Numbered from the stretch's first letter, positions 22,431-34,700 are shown. The stretch is 64,000 nucleotides of DNA from Marsupella aquatica (GCA_973895155.1 OZ316899.1:868001-932000); one strand, 5' to 3'. Numbers and translations are program-made. The notes: generated from the letters alone by a model not told the origin.

Positions 22431-25400
22431 TGTCAAACACTTGCCAAGGAGCTTAAGCGGCTTTTCTCCCCAAAAGACTACCTAATACCTGCTCCATGTC
22501 ATACCAGGGTCACAAAGGATTGACAAAACTTCTGAAGTGTGCTTACAATGTCCAATCACTCCATACATAAGTAGTTTCAACTCTCCACTTCTAGAGAGGT
22601 AGTCCCCTTGACTACTTTTGTACTCACCCCTTCCCCTCTCCTCTACTCCAAGGATCAGCAAGGGGGATCTCCGCTCCAAGCTGTCACCTTAGAGTAGATT
22701 CTCACACAAACACCCAAGAACCCAAAGTACTTTCCTCTTCAAGCTTAAGTCTCCTCAAGACCCTCAAAGTAGTGTTACCCCTCAACCTTGCCCCCCTGGC
22801 CTTGGTTTGGGTCCACACATCCCCTTTGAGCCCTAGAGAAGGCTCCTCTATCTAAGGACTCTTCCTCTTGTTCTTACTTCTTGTTAACACCACACACCAA
22901 GCAAAGTACTTTCCACCCTCAAGCTATAATCCTCTCTAAGTCTCAAAGTAATGCTATACCTTAACCTTGCCTCCTTGGCCTTGGTTTTGTACTAGCACAT
23001 CCCCTTCAAGCTTAGACCAAGATTATACCATAGCATGGACTCTTCTCTTGCTCTCATATACTTCAAATGCACTCACACTTAATGGTCACAATGAAGATTG
23101 GTAAGTCTCCTTTTATTGCATCACCTTTACAACAAAAGTTCACTACACATTCTCCACACTAAGCATGGACCACCTCTCCTTTCTCAAGCTTAGCCCTACC
23201 TTGGCAAGGTAGAGATTTCACTTAAGAGATGAGACTCCCGGTCCCTAACAAATGAAAACTTCCTCCTTATATACTATCTCCTTCCACATCACACCAAGCT
23301 TGACCTGGGGTCCAACTATACCTCCCCCAAGTCCTCCTAACACACAAAGTCCAACTCTATAGTTCATAGCCCACCCTACTACTTGCTATTTTGCCTCCTT
23401 CCAAGCCCTGGAATATGCCACACATGAGTGGTATGCTTTGACTTCCAAACCTACTCCCACTTATGGTCCTCCTCACCAGCTTACCAACCCACTTGAAAGC
23501 TCGCAAAAAGAGTGAGTGAGTCTCAAGTTGTGCCTAGTCAAAGTTGGCCTTATTTTACTTGTAACCCCTTTACTACCCTAAGTAAACTACCCCCTATATT
23601 TACTTTTCTTAACTTGATGGCCTTACACCTTTGGCCAAAGGTAAGTACCCTTCTCTAGAGCCTAACTCAAGTGGTATGGGTGCAAGAAAGGTCAGCCCCT
23701 AAATCTGGTATTCATTCCCCTATGCCGACTTTGGTTTGCAAGTTGTCGGGACTCCCTCGTGGCCTCGGTTAAAAATATATTTGAGTGATTACTTTTCTGG
23801 GGTTCCACCTTCACCAGGGGGTGCCTTATCTTCCCCTAACTCAGCACAAAAAAATTTGGGCCCCAACGGATACCTCTAGCCAAAGTTATGCCCATTCTCC
23901 CAAGGCCTGTTTTTGGTGTAAAGCGGGTGTAAGCGGCGGCCCGATTACACTTACCTTACATGCCCCTTATGGGGATTCCACGTGTCATGAGGGGAGAGCA
24001 CTCTCATTATACTCATGTTTCTTATGAAGAAATTGTAAGGACAGCAATGTTTGCAGCCATTTCTCTCTCGTGAATTCAATCTAAAACCACAGCATTCTCT
24101 ATTGGATTCTTTCTTGTGCAGCAGTCCAGCTGATCAGCCGCCAGCCCCTCAATTTCACAGCCACCATAGCTCACAGCCAGCCTAGTCAATTTCGCAGCTA
24201 GCTCACCTCTTCAATTTTGCCGCTAGCAACACAGTCAATTTCGCAGCTAGCAGCACAGTCAATTTCGCAGCTAGCAGCACAGTCACATCAGCGCATTTAC
24301 AGCACAACAACAGCAGATTTGAAGCACAGCAGCAGCAACCATAGCTTGATTCCTTCTCAGTCAAGCAGGTCTCTCTTCTCAATTTCGTAGCTGCCCACCT
24401 TTGCAATTTCGCAGCTAGCAGCAGCATCATTCAATTCAGCAGCATCAAGGCAGCAGCCAGCCAATTCTCATGAGCATCTCGTGCCTGATTAGTAGGAGCA
24501 CCTCTAATCTAGTGTGCAGCTGTCATAGCAGCAAGCAGCCTTCCCAATTCAAAGCCAGCAGCGATCCTAATTTGCAGCCATAGCTCTTTTCCTTCTCAGC
24601 AGCCATAGCTTCTTCAATCAGCAACAGCCCTTGCTTCTTCAATCAGCAGCAGCCATTTCAATTCAGCCGCCCTTCCTTCAATTCAGCCGCCCTTGTGCTC
24701 AATTGATTCCTCAAGTAATCATGCAGCACCTTTGGACAGCCTCCCGGTGCTTGACGTCCTCACCAGCCTCGTGCTTGCTCCTCCTTGCCTCGTGCTCGCT
24801 CCTCCTTGCCTCGTGCTCGCCGCGTGATCGTCGCCCACGCGGTTTACACTTAGAAAAAAATACATTTTTTTTTGGAAAAACAGCATTTTGGGGCGATTTT
24901 GGACCCCCCTCCAAAACTCACACATAAGTCCAAAAGGACTTCTGAGTAGCTCCACTGATTCTATGGACATAGGACTATGTCCGGGTTTACTAAGATATAA
25001 ACAAAACCCTATAACAACTTTTCTAAAATTAGGCAAAGAGGGTCAAGTCTTTATGTCTTCCAAAATTCTTCTCAACTTTGAGATGCTCCCAAAAAGTAAC
25101 CAAGTGTGACAAAGTTGTCCCACAAGTTTCTAGGGATAGAGGGGACCATACTTAACCCACTTCCAAACTTGGAACCCCTACATTTACCCATCAGCTATTT
25201 TTCCCGGGACCCGCTATTTGGTAACTTTGATTTTTGCCAAAATACTTATAACTCCTAGGTTAAGACCCCACTTGACTTCATACTTTTTCAGGGTTCCCTA
25301 GGGACCTCCCAGCACCCATGGGAGAAATATCAGCCAAAAATAAGATGTCCGGTGTCGGGTCATTTTTCGGTCCCGACTTAGTCGCCTATTATAACTAAGG

Positions 25401-25619
25401 ACGGAACTAGTTTCCTGCCCCTCCTATAGTAACTTGCTTACCCCTAGATAACTTTGCATAACTAAAATTCCCTCTTACCTCTACTAAGCTTCCCTTCTTA
25501 CTTAAGTGCCCTAAACCTAGCTACTCTGATAGCACTAAAACTTTTTCCCTAACTATTTCCTCTTCTAAACGAAAGAATGTCATGTTTCTCTACACTAGCT
25601 GACACTGAGCCATCCCACA
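22431..25619 (-). repeat. 3' LTR of the nested gypsy element
   Basis: 3,189 bp, TG...CA ends, apparently base-for-base the same as 31783-34971 by eye. Contents: TATATAAGG (minus strand, plus positions 23265-23273) as the likely TATA box, and a tandem array of about four 24-bp units (AGTCAATTTCGCAGCTAGCAG-like, 24184-24284) followed by CAG-rich sequence. The small open frames inside it occur unchanged in both LTRs only because the LTRs are copies; none looks like a gene. Confidence 0.95.
23265..23273 (-). promoter_or_regulatory. TATA box in the 3' LTR
   Basis: TATATAAGG on the minus strand; the equivalent in the 5' LTR is 32617-32625, where it would drive element transcription. Confidence 0.45.
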
Positions 25620-25632
25620 TAGCCCCCTACTT
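25620..25632 (-). other. Polypurine tract of the nested gypsy element
   Basis: The minus strand reads AAGTAGGGGGCTA directly before the TG of the 3' LTR. It is short and purine-rich, in the expected position for plus-strand DNA priming. Confidence 0.6.
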
Positions 25633-25659
25633 AAGTGTGCAGCGTCCCCGCAAACACAC

Positions 25660-28600
25660 TTATTCCTGATTAAAGTACCTTTTCAACCTATCATGATGCA
25701 CTCTAGTAGGGAACACCTCTCCTTCAAGAGTAGCAAGCTGAATTGACCCATTAGCATAAACCTGGTGAACAACATAAGGACCCAACCACCGAGTATGCAA
25801 CTTGCCTGGAAAATGAGCATACCTACTGTCATAGAGTAATACCAGTTGTCCAGCAAGTAAAGAAGTTGGCTTCTTCAACTTCTTGTCATGATGTTGCTTC
25901 ACTTGAGCTTGCTTCTTCTTCACTTGCTTGCTTGCCTCTTCCCGGATTTCCTCCAACTCCTCCAGCTGGTAAGCTCTCTCCATTAAACTCTGGTCAGCCT
26001 CCATTCTCTCCTCCACACTTACCCTCAAAGTAGGCACTTCAAACTCAACAGGTACAAGGGAGTGTTGTCCAAATACTAGGTAGAAAGGACTATGGCCGGT
26101 TGTGGTCTTGAAAGCAAGGTTGTAGGAGTACACAGCTGAGTATAATTTGTCATCCCAATCAGTCTTGTGTGCCGCCACGGTTTTGTTCAAGATCTTGCCA
26201 ATGATGCCATTAGCTCTCTCCGTTAATCCATTGGCCTTGGGGTGATAGGGGGTGGTCTTCCTATGCTTAATCAAGTAATGGTTAGTGAGCTCCTCCACAA
26301 CTTCATTCAAGAAGTGAGTCCCCCTATCACTAACCAGCTCTAGAGGTGGCCCAAATCTGGTAAAAATCTGTTGATACATGAACCTTGCTACTGTGAGAGC
26401 ATTATCCTTGCTGGTTGGTCTTGCCTCTACCCACTTAGTAGCATAATCAGTTGCAAGAAGGATGTATCGATTCCTTCTAGACCTGGTCACAGGAGTGATG
26501 GGACCTATGAAATCTATACCCCACTTCTCAAAAGGTGCAAGAGGTAAGATGGTGGTAAGAGGGTGATGCCTTGAGTGAGCTGGCTTACCTGTCCTTTGGC
26601 AAGGGTCACATCCCCTCACAAAAAGACTTACATCCTTATGAAGTGTTGGCCACCAATACCCTGCATCAAGAATTTTCCTTGCTGTTGTTGCACTTGCATA
26701 ATGGCCACCAGCCTCCTCCTCATGCATAGCTCTCATCACAATGGAGATTTCCTTCTTCTCCAAACACCTCCTTAGTCTCCCATCAACTCCTTCCTTGTGA
26801 AGGACACCCTTCACCAATAAGTAAGGTCTGATTTTTCTCAGGAAAACAGCAGCCTCCTCTTGGTTCAAATCTCTTGGTAGCCGGGTTGTGAGAAGAAATT
26901 GGATGATATCCAAATACCATGTATCTCCTCCACTTCCCACATGAAAGAGGTCTTCATCTGGAAACTGATCATCCACCTCCTTCAAGTCCTCTTCTCCTTC
27001 AATCCTTGAGAAGAAGTCTGCATTCCCATGCTTCTTACCAGGCCTGACCCTCACCTCATAATCAAACTCTTGGAGCAACAAGATCCACCTTGCCACTCTA
27101 CCAGTTACATCAGGTTTATTCACCATATACTTGAGAGCATTGTGATCAGTATGAAAGACCACCTTATAGCCCAACAAGTAGTGCCTAAACTTCTTACAAG
27201 AGTAGATGATTCCTAGAGCTTCTCTATCGGTTGGTGAGTAATTCTTTTCAGCTGGTGCCAATAGTCTACTTGCAACGTAGATAGGGTGATCCCTATTCTG
27301 GTCATCAAGTTGACTAAGCACCACACCAATACAAAAGCCAGACACATCCACATACACATGAAATTCTCTACTCCAATCTGGTGCTATCAAGATAGGGGCT
27401 TCAACCAACCTGTTCTTCAACTCCTGAAAACTTGCTAGCCTCTCAACTGAGGGTTCAACCTCAGCCCCCTTCTTAAGCATGCTGGTTAGGGGTAAAGCTA
27501 CTTTAGCAAAGTCCTTAATGAACCTTCTATAGTAGTTTAAACATCCCAAGAATCCCCTCAACTCTGTCACTGAAGTTGGAAACTTGACAGCCATCCAAAC
27601 AGCAACCTTCTCTTGGTCCACTTCTATGCCCTTCTTGGATACCTTGTGGCCAAGTAGTATCCCTTCTTCCACACCAAAGAAGCACTTCCCTGGGTGAAGC
27701 TTCAAACCAACTTCCCTACATCTTTGGAAGGTCATCCTCAAATGTTCAACATGGTCCTTCCCCCTTCCAAAAACAGCAAAGTCATCTATGAATACTTCCA
27801 AGAACTTTCTCAAGTAGTCATGAAAGATATTCATCATCAACCTTTGGAACATACCAGGGGCATTACAAAGACCAAAAGGCATCCTCCGAAAGGCATAAAT
27901 CCCCCACTCAGTAGTAAAGGCTGTCTTCAACTGGTCCTCCTTCCTTATCCAAATCTGGTTGTAACCTGAGTACCCATCTAGGAAGCTATACACTTCCCAA
28001 CCAGCTACTAAATCAAGTACCATATCAGTAAATGGAATGGGATAGTGGTCCTTCTTAGTGGCCTCATTGAGTTTCCTAAAGTCTTGGCAAACTCGGATCT
28101 TAGGCTTACCATCCAAGCCTGGTTTCTTTGGTACTATGACAATTGGAGAAACCCACTCACTATTCAACACAGGATAGATGAAACCTGCTTCCAGCAATTT
28201 GTCTATCTCTTCCTTCACCATCAAGGAGTACTTGGGATTCATCCGATATTGCCTTTGTCTCACAGGTGAAGCTCCTAGCATCAAGTCGATTCTATGCTCA
28301 CCAAGTTCAGGGTTTACACCAGTAAGATCCAAGTGACTCCAAGCAAACACATCCACATATTCACCTAGCAAATCTTGGATAGTTTTCTCTTCACCTGATC
28401 CCAGGGCATTTCCCAAGTTGAAGGTCTTGTCTTGCTGGACAGAGATGGTTCTGTACTGCTCAGCTCGAATCACCTCCATCTTGTTCCTCATTGTGGAGTC
28501 AAAAGTGCCCTCAAGTTGTGCCAACCTCATGCCTCCATAGACGGGTGCATTTTCAGCACTTAACTCCTCCTTCTCCTTGCTTGAATGCTGGTCTTCCTGA

Positions 28601-31600
28601 GTCTCATCCTCCTCTGAGTTTGCAGCCTTCAATTGGTCCTCTAGCTCCTTTATCTTGAGCTTTAACAAGGCTAAGTGCTTAGCCTTTAAACTCTGGTCAT
28701 TACTCCTTGTCTTGATCTCAACTTGGGCAGCACCCTTGCTGGTCTGATCAACCTCCTGAGCCATTGTGATAGTGTCTTCTTGGTTGCTCTCCTTGGCTGA
28801 GGTCTCAGCCTGCTTCACCTCCTCGAGACTGGTCACTTCACTGAGACTGGGCAGAGGTGAATGGCTGGTAAGAGCCTCCTGCTCTTGCTCCTCTCCAAAC
28901 ACTTCTTCTTCAGTCCATTGGCTCACCATGTTCAACATGTATACCTCATCCTCATCAGATTCAGATTTGGTACTCAACTCATCGGAAAGTTCAGAATCAT
29001 ATTCATCCAACTCATCAGTAGTCTCTCCTTGATGCTTGTCATGACCCCATGAAACTGAAGTGGCTGGTTTGCCAAACCTAAACTCCTTCTTGCCCCAATC
29101 AGACACTACTTTGGCTCCATATAGCCAAGGCCTCCCAATCAAGATTGGGTAAGTAGATGGCCTTGCTGGTCTCATCACCAAGTAATTCAACAAGAACTCC
29201 TGCCCCCCAATGAGAGTAGGTACTTGAGTAAGTGTCCCCACCGGTAGCACTCTTGCTCCATTTGCTAGCCTCATTGTCCTTGCTGTTGGCTGAAGTTTCT
29301 TGAAACCTAGTTGTTGGGCAGTAGCCTCAATCATGATATTCACACCTGAGCCTCCATCAACTGGTACATACGAGAGTACACACCCATTTACTTGAACATC
29401 AATCTCAGGTGCTCCAAGGTCTTCACAAACCATCATCACATCAGCTGGGGTACCAACCTTTGGAAGCTTCCTTCTTCTCCTTCCTACCAACATCTCCTTC
29501 AGTTGCCTCCTATACAAAGGGTTGTCTTTGATCAGCTGCCCCACTGTAGCAGTAACCAAACAATCTTTCACATCCTTCTTGATGTCATAAGAGGGTACCT
29601 TGCTGGTCTCTTTCTTCTCTTCCACCTCAGCTTTTTCCTTCAAAGCTTTAGCAACCTTCAGGTCTTTGTTGATGGCCTCTTGATGCTCCTTAGCCTCCAT
29701 CTCCTCTAGTTGCCTCTTGACTTCCTCATTCACCTTGGGATAGAAGAGCTTCGGATGGTCTCTCTTGTAGTCACTATCTTCAGCTGGTGGGACTTGAACT
29801 TCTGCTCCAACTTCAACTTCGATTGGTGACTCCGTTGAGTGCTCCTTTCTCTCCTTCCTCTTCTTCCTCTCTTCCACTCTTTCCTTCTTTCTTGTGGACC
29901 TGGTAGACACCTTGTAACACACAGCTTCCTCCTCAGGTGTCTCCATTCCTGGTAGATCTGGCTGGTTCTCCCCACCAGCAACTTGTGTCACTCCATCTTT
30001 GGCCTCCTCTTGCCACTCCATACTCAAGAAGTTCACTGTGGCTTCACCGGGAGCCTTGGCAACCGCTGGTGGTGGTGCTTCTATCCTTCCTATCATCATC
30101 TTGGCAGCAGATCCAATAGGACAGTTGGCTGTGGTATGACCCTCCCTTTTGCACACAGCACAAAGAGGATAGGGAGCTCCTTGTCCCTGCCTCCTTGGTT
30201 CGGGGCAACTGTTGGAATAGTGCCCTGGTTTTTGACAGTTCCAGCAGATCACCACGGTAGTTCTTGCCACTCCCCCAGGTCCTTGAGGTCCCATTTGATC
30301 CACCATCCTTGGTTGAAGACCAGGCATCAGTTGAGGTGCCATGGGTGGAGCTGGTCTTCCTTGCAAAGTTCTTGGGCCTCCTGAAATCTGGTACACCATC
30401 TCCGGGGCTTCTTCATAGAAGTAGTCCACCACTTCACTTGCTTGATAAACATCGTTGGACTCTTCATTGACATACTGAACTTGATTCCTCCAACCTTGAC
30501 ACTCTTGAGGTGTATGGCCAAAACTCTTGCACTTGACACACCATACATGGGCTCTATTCACCGGCACTTTTCTCCTATCAGGTTGCACACCAGCAAAGTG
30601 AACTGATAGGGCCTTGAGTTGGTTGGTGATCTCACTCATCTTGTTATCCATCACCTTCTTCTCCTTGGTTGCTGGTGTAGAACCTTCCACCAAGTTGAAG
30701 GTTGCAGATTTGTGGTGCTTACCACCTGGCTTCTTCTTGCTGGCTCTCCTCTTCTGGTCGCTTTTTCTCTTTGCCTTCTTCTTCTTCTTCTTCTTCTTCT
30801 TCTCGGAGTCCTCCTCAGAATCAGATTCTGAATCAGAACTGGAACTACTCTCCTCAGATTCCGACTCAGAAGTATCCTCAACTGAACTACTTGATTCACT
30901 TGAGCTAGAAGAAGAATCACTATAAGCAAATCGCTTCTTCTTTCTCCTACTCTTGGAACTAGAGATCTCAGCACTCCTATAAGACTGAGCCGCCTCAATG
31001 GCCTCATCCAACGTATTAGGGTGAGATTGCCTTACTGAGACACCCATCTTCTTGGGTAGGCTTGCCACAAACCAAGCCAACAACATGGAGTCTACTGGTC
31101 TGGGGTCAAGCTTGGTAGCTAACCTTTGAAACCTTTGCAGAAACCTCCTTATTGACTCCTTGGATCCCATTCTGATCTCTCCCATCTTGATCAGAGCTTC
31201 CGATTCTTCTCCCACCTTCCTAAACTCCTGCAAGAATGCTAGCTTGAAGGCATCCCAATCATTCTTGATGGCATTTGATAGGCTATTGAACCAAGGTCTT
31301 GCTTCTCCTCTCAAGACCCCCGCCAAAGTGGTCAACTTAATATCAAACTCTCCATTGGCTTGGGCTGTCCCAATGAAGTCCTCCAACCAAGCATCAGGAT
31401 CCTCCTTGGGCTTGCCATGGAATGTCTTGTACTGAAATCTTGCTCTTTGAGTCACCACCATGGCTGCTTCTTGATCTTCACTTGTGTTGGTAGTGGAAGA
31501 AGATGTATCACTCCACCCTACACCAGGTTCCGCTTCAGCTTGCAAATGAATGTCCACCCAATCTGGTTGCTCCAACTGGTCACCAAAGTTGAAACTAAGA

Positions 31601-31638
31601 GAGGCTTCTTTTAGTGCTTGACTCCTTGTAGTGGGCAT
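25660..31638 (-). CDS. Gag-Pol polyprotein of the nested gypsy element
   Basis: A single frame of about 1,992 codons from the first ATG (31638); the frame is open further up to 31728 without an ATG. Order: retrotransposon gag (about residues 60-220), a Ser/Glu/Lys-rich linker, three CCHC knuckles (about 367, 465 and 493: CVKCKSFGHTPQEC, CWNCQKPGHYSNSC, CAVCKREGHTTANC), protease (VDGGSGVNIM, Asp at about 761), reverse transcriptase (MPFGLCNAPGMFQR; FIDD at about 1283-1286), RNase H (first Asp about 1431; TDREALG; FHTDHNALKY), and integrase with HHCC domain, Asp at about 1709 and 1771 and Glu at about 1807. It ends in a GPF-like tail without chromodomain. The protease reads Asp-Gly-Gly rather than Asp-Thr/Ser-Gly. 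All other catalytic residues are present, and no stop or frameshift is seen, so it may be functional. Confidence 0.95.
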   Translation of the reverse strand: MPTTRSQALKEASLSFNFGDQLEQPDWVDIHLQAEAEPGVGWSDTSSSTTNTSEDQEAAMVVTQRARFQYKTFHGKPKEDPDAWLEDFIGTAQANGEFDIKLTTLAGVLRGEARPWFNSLSNAIKNDWDAFKLAFLQEFRKVGEESEALIKMGEIRMGSKESIRRFLQRFQRLATKLDPRPVDSMLLAWFVASLPKKMGVSVRQSHPNTLDEAIEAAQSYRSAEISSSKSRRKKKRFAYSDSSSSSSESSSSVEDTSESESEESSSSSDSESDSEEDSEKKKKKKKKKAKRKSDQKRRASKKKPGGKHHKSATFNLVEGSTPATKEKKVMDNKMSEITNQLKALSVHFAGVQPDRRKVPVNRAHVWCVKCKSFGHTPQECQGWRNQVQYVNEESNDVYQASEVVDYFYEEAPEMVYQISGGPRTLQGRPAPPMAPQLMPGLQPRMVDQMGPQGPGGVARTTVVICWNCQKPGHYSNSCPEPRRQGQGAPYPLCAVCKREGHTTANCPIGSAAKMMIGRIEAPPPAVAKAPGEATVNFLSMEWQEEAKDGVTQVAGGENQPDLPGMETPEEEAVCYKVSTRSTRKKERVEERKKRKERKEHSTESPIEVEVGAEVQVPPAEDSDYKRDHPKLFYPKVNEEVKRQLEEMEAKEHQEAINKDLKVAKALKEKAEVEEKKETSKVPSYDIKKDVKDCLVTATVGQLIKDNPLYRRQLKEMLVGRRRRKLPKVGTPADVMMVCEDLGAPEIDVQVNGCVLSYVPVDGGSGVNIMIEATAQQLGFKKLQPTARTMRLANGARVLPVGTLTQVPTLIGGQEFLLNYLVMRPARPSTYPILIGRPWLYGAKVVSDWGKKEFRFGKPATSVSWGHDKHQGETTDELDEYDSELSDELSTKSESDEDEVYMLNMVSQWTEEEVFGEEQEQEALTSHSPLPSLSEVTSLEEVKQAETSAKESNQEDTITMAQEVDQTSKGAAQVEIKTRSNDQSLKAKHLALLKLKIKELEDQLKAANSEEDETQEDQHSSKEKEELSAENAPVYGGMRLAQLEGTFDSTMRNKMEVIRAEQYRTISVQQDKTFNLGNALGSGEEKTIQDLLGEYVDVFAWSHLDLTGVNPELGEHRIDLMLGASPVRQRQYRMNPKYSLMVKEEIDKLLEAGFIYPVLNSEWVSPIVIVPKKPGLDGKPKIRVCQDFRKLNEATKKDHYPIPFTDMVLDLVAGWEVYSFLDGYSGYNQIWIRKEDQLKTAFTTEWGIYAFRRMPFGLCNAPGMFQRLMMNIFHDYLRKFLEVFIDDFAVFGRGKDHVEHLRMTFQRCREVGLKLHPGKCFFGVEEGILLGHKVSKKGIEVDQEKVAVWMAVKFPTSVTELRGFLGCLNYYRRFIKDFAKVALPLTSMLKKGAEVEPSVERLASFQELKNRLVEAPILIAPDWSREFHVYVDVSGFCIGVVLSQLDDQNRDHPIYVASRLLAPAEKNYSPTDREALGIIYSCKKFRHYLLGYKVVFHTDHNALKYMVNKPDVTGRVARWILLLQEFDYEVRVRPGKKHGNADFFSRIEGEEDLKEVDDQFPDEDLFHVGSGGDTWYLDIIQFLLTTRLPRDLNQEEAAVFLRKIRPYLLVKGVLHKEGVDGRLRRCLEKKEISIVMRAMHEEEAGGHYASATTARKILDAGYWWPTLHKDVSLFVRGCDPCQRTGKPAHSRHHPLTTILPLAPFEKWGIDFIGPITPVTRSRRNRYILLATDYATKWVEARPTSKDNALTVARFMYQQIFTRFGPPLELVSDRGTHFLNEVVEELTNHYLIKHRKTTPYHPKANGLTERANGIIGKILNKTVAAHKTDWDDKLYSAVYSYNLAFKTTTGHSPFYLVFGQHSLVPVEFEVPTLRVSVEERMEADQSLMERAYQLEELEEIREEASKQVKKKQAQVKQHHDKKLKKPTSLLAGQLVLLYDSRYAHFPGKLHTRWLGPYVVHQVYANGSIQLATLEGEVFPTRVHHDRLKRYFNQE

Positions 31639-31744
31639 GCCACTCACAATCACCTTCTTATCTCCCTTCTTCTCTTGAACAGCAAACCTGCAAACACACC
31701 TCCAAGTCTTGTGGCTCCACTCCAACAAAAACTGTAAAGAGTTG

Positions 31745-31762
31745 TCCCCGGCAGCGGCGCCA
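31745..31762 (-). other. Primer-binding site (tRNA-Asp type)
   Basis: The minus strand reads TGGCGCCGCTGCCGGGGA, complementary but for one base to the 3' end of plant tRNA-Asp as used by Athila/Tat elements. It lies 20 bp inside the 5' LTR edge, a little farther than usual. Confidence 0.8.
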
Positions 31763-31782
31763 AAAACAAGGGTGGGACTCTA

Positions 31783-34700
31783 TGTCAAACACTTGCCAAG
31801 GAGCTTAAGCGGCTTTTCTCCCCAAAAGACTACCTAATACCTGCTCCATGTCATACCAGGGTCACAAAGGATTGACAAAACTTCTGAAGTGTGCTTACAA
31901 TGTCCAATCACTCCATACATAAGTAGTTTCAACTCTCCACTTCTAGAGAGGTAGTCCCCTTGACTACTTTTGTACTCACCCCTTCCCCTCTCCTCTACTC
32001 CAAGGATCAGCAAGGGGGATCTCCGCTCCAAGCTGTCACCTTAGAGTAGATTCTCACACAAACACCCAAGAACCCAAAGTACTTTCCTCTTCAAGCTTAA
32101 GTCTCCTCAAGACCCTCAAAGTAGTGTTACCCCTCAACCTTGCCCCCCTGGCCTTGGTTTGGGTCCACACATCCCCTTTGAGCCCTAGAGAAGGCTCCTC
32201 TATCTAAGGACTCTTCCTCTTGTTCTTACTTCTTGTTAACACCACACACCAAGCAAAGTACTTTCCACCCTCAAGCTATAATCCTCTCTAAGTCTCAAAG
32301 TAATGCTATACCTTAACCTTGCCTCCTTGGCCTTGGTTTTGTACTAGCACATCCCCTTCAAGCTTAGACCAAGATTATACCATAGCATGGACTCTTCTCT
32401 TGCTCTCATATACTTCAAATGCACTCACACTTAATGGTCACAATGAAGATTGGTAAGTCTCCTTTTATTGCATCACCTTTACAACAAAAGTTCACTACAC
32501 ATTCTCCACACTAAGCATGGACCACCTCTCCTTTCTCAAGCTTAGCCCTACCTTGGCAAGGTAGAGATTTCACTTAAGAGATGAGACTCCCGGTCCCTAA
32601 CAAATGAAAACTTCCTCCTTATATACTATCTCCTTCCACATCACACCAAGCTTGACCTGGGGTCCAACTATACCTCCCCCAAGTCCTCCTAACACACAAA
32701 GTCCAACTCTATAGTTCATAGCCCACCCTACTACTTGCTATTTTGCCTCCTTCCAAGCCCTGGAATATGCCACACATGAGTGGTATGCTTTGACTTCCAA
32801 ACCTACTCCCACTTATGGTCCTCCTCACCAGCTTACCAACCCACTTGAAAGCTCGCAAAAAGAGTGAGTGAGTCTCAAGTTGTGCCTAGTCAAAGTTGGC
32901 CTTATTTTACTTGTAACCCCTTTACTACCCTAAGTAAACTACCCCCTATATTTACTTTTCTTAACTTGATGGCCTTACACCTTTGGCCAAAGGTAAGTAC
33001 CCTTCTCTAGAGCCTAACTCAAGTGGTATGGGTGCAAGAAAGGTCAGCCCCTAAATCTGGTATTCATTCCCCTATGCCGACTTTGGTTTGCAAGTTGTCG
33101 GGACTCCCTCGTGGCCTCGGTTAAAAATATATTTGAGTGATTACTTTTCTGGGGTTCCACCTTCACCAGGGGGTGCCTTATCTTCCCCTAACTCAGCACA
33201 AAAAAATTTGGGCCCCAACGGATACCTCTAGCCAAAGTTATGCCCATTCTCCCAAGGCCTGTTTTTGGTGTAAAGCGGGTGTAAGCGGCGGCCCGATTAC
33301 ACTTACCTTACATGCCCCTTATGGGGATTCCACGTGTCATGAGGGGAGAGCACTCTCATTATACTCATGTTTCTTATGAAGAAATTGTAAGGACAGCAAT
33401 GTTTGCAGCCATTTCTCTCTCGTGAATTCAATCTAAAACCACAGCATTCTCTATTGGATTCTTTCTTGTGCAGCAGTCCAGCTGATCAGCCGCCAGCCCC
33501 TCAATTTCACAGCCACCATAGCTCACAGCCAGCCTAGTCAATTTCGCAGCTAGCTCACCTCTTCAATTTTGCCGCTAGCAACACAGTCAATTTCGCAGCT
33601 AGCAGCACAGTCAATTTCGCAGCTAGCAGCACAGTCACATCAGCGCATTTACAGCACAACAACAGCAGATTTGAAGCACAGCAGCAGCAACCATAGCTTG
33701 ATTCCTTCTCAGTCAAGCAGGTCTCTCTTCTCAATTTCGTAGCTGCCCACCTTTGCAATTTCGCAGCTAGCAGCAGCATCATTCAATTCAGCAGCATCAA
33801 GGCAGCAGCCAGCCAATTCTCATGAGCATCTCGTGCCTGATTAGTAGGAGCACCTCTAATCTAGTGTGCAGCTGTCATAGCAGCAAGCAGCCTTCCCAAT
33901 TCAAAGCCAGCAGCGATCCTAATTTGCAGCCATAGCTCTTTTCCTTCTCAGCAGCCATAGCTTCTTCAATCAGCAACAGCCCTTGCTTCTTCAATCAGCA
34001 GCAGCCATTTCAATTCAGCCGCCCTTCCTTCAATTCAGCCGCCCTTGTGCTCAATTGATTCCTCAAGTAATCATGCAGCACCTTTGGACAGCCTCCCGGT
34101 GCTTGACGTCCTCACCAGCCTCGTGCTTGCTCCTCCTTGCCTCGTGCTCGCTCCTCCTTGCCTCGTGCTCGCCGCGTGATCGTCGCCCACGCGGTTTACA
34201 CTTAGAAAAAAATACATTTTTTTTTGGAAAAACAGCATTTTGGGGCGATTTTGGACCCCCCTCCAAAACTCACACATAAGTCCAAAAGGACTTCTGAGTA
34301 GCTCCACTGATTCTATGGACATAGGACTATGTCCGGGTTTACTAAGATATAAACAAAACCCTATAACAACTTTTCTAAAATTAGGCAAAGAGGGTCAAGT
34401 CTTTATGTCTTCCAAAATTCTTCTCAACTTTGAGATGCTCCCAAAAAGTAACCAAGTGTGACAAAGTTGTCCCACAAGTTTCTAGGGATAGAGGGGACCA
34501 TACTTAACCCACTTCCAAACTTGGAACCCCTACATTTACCCATCAGCTATTTTTCCCGGGACCCGCTATTTGGTAACTTTGATTTTTGCCAAAATACTTA
34601 TAACTCCTAGGTTAAGACCCCACTTGACTTCATACTTTTTCAGGGTTCCCTAGGGACCTCCCAGCACCCATGGGAGAAATATCAGCCAAAAATAAGATGT

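Noticed and set aside
24203-24430. Small ORFs inside the LTRs (for example the LLAAKL-repeat peptide), present at both LTRs
   Set aside because: They are identical only because the LTRs are copies; composition follows the 24-bp repeat and no domain is visible.
26575-31614. Many plus-strand ORFs of 60-130 codons opposite the gypsy polyprotein
   Set aside because: Antisense shadows of the long minus-strand gag-pol frame.
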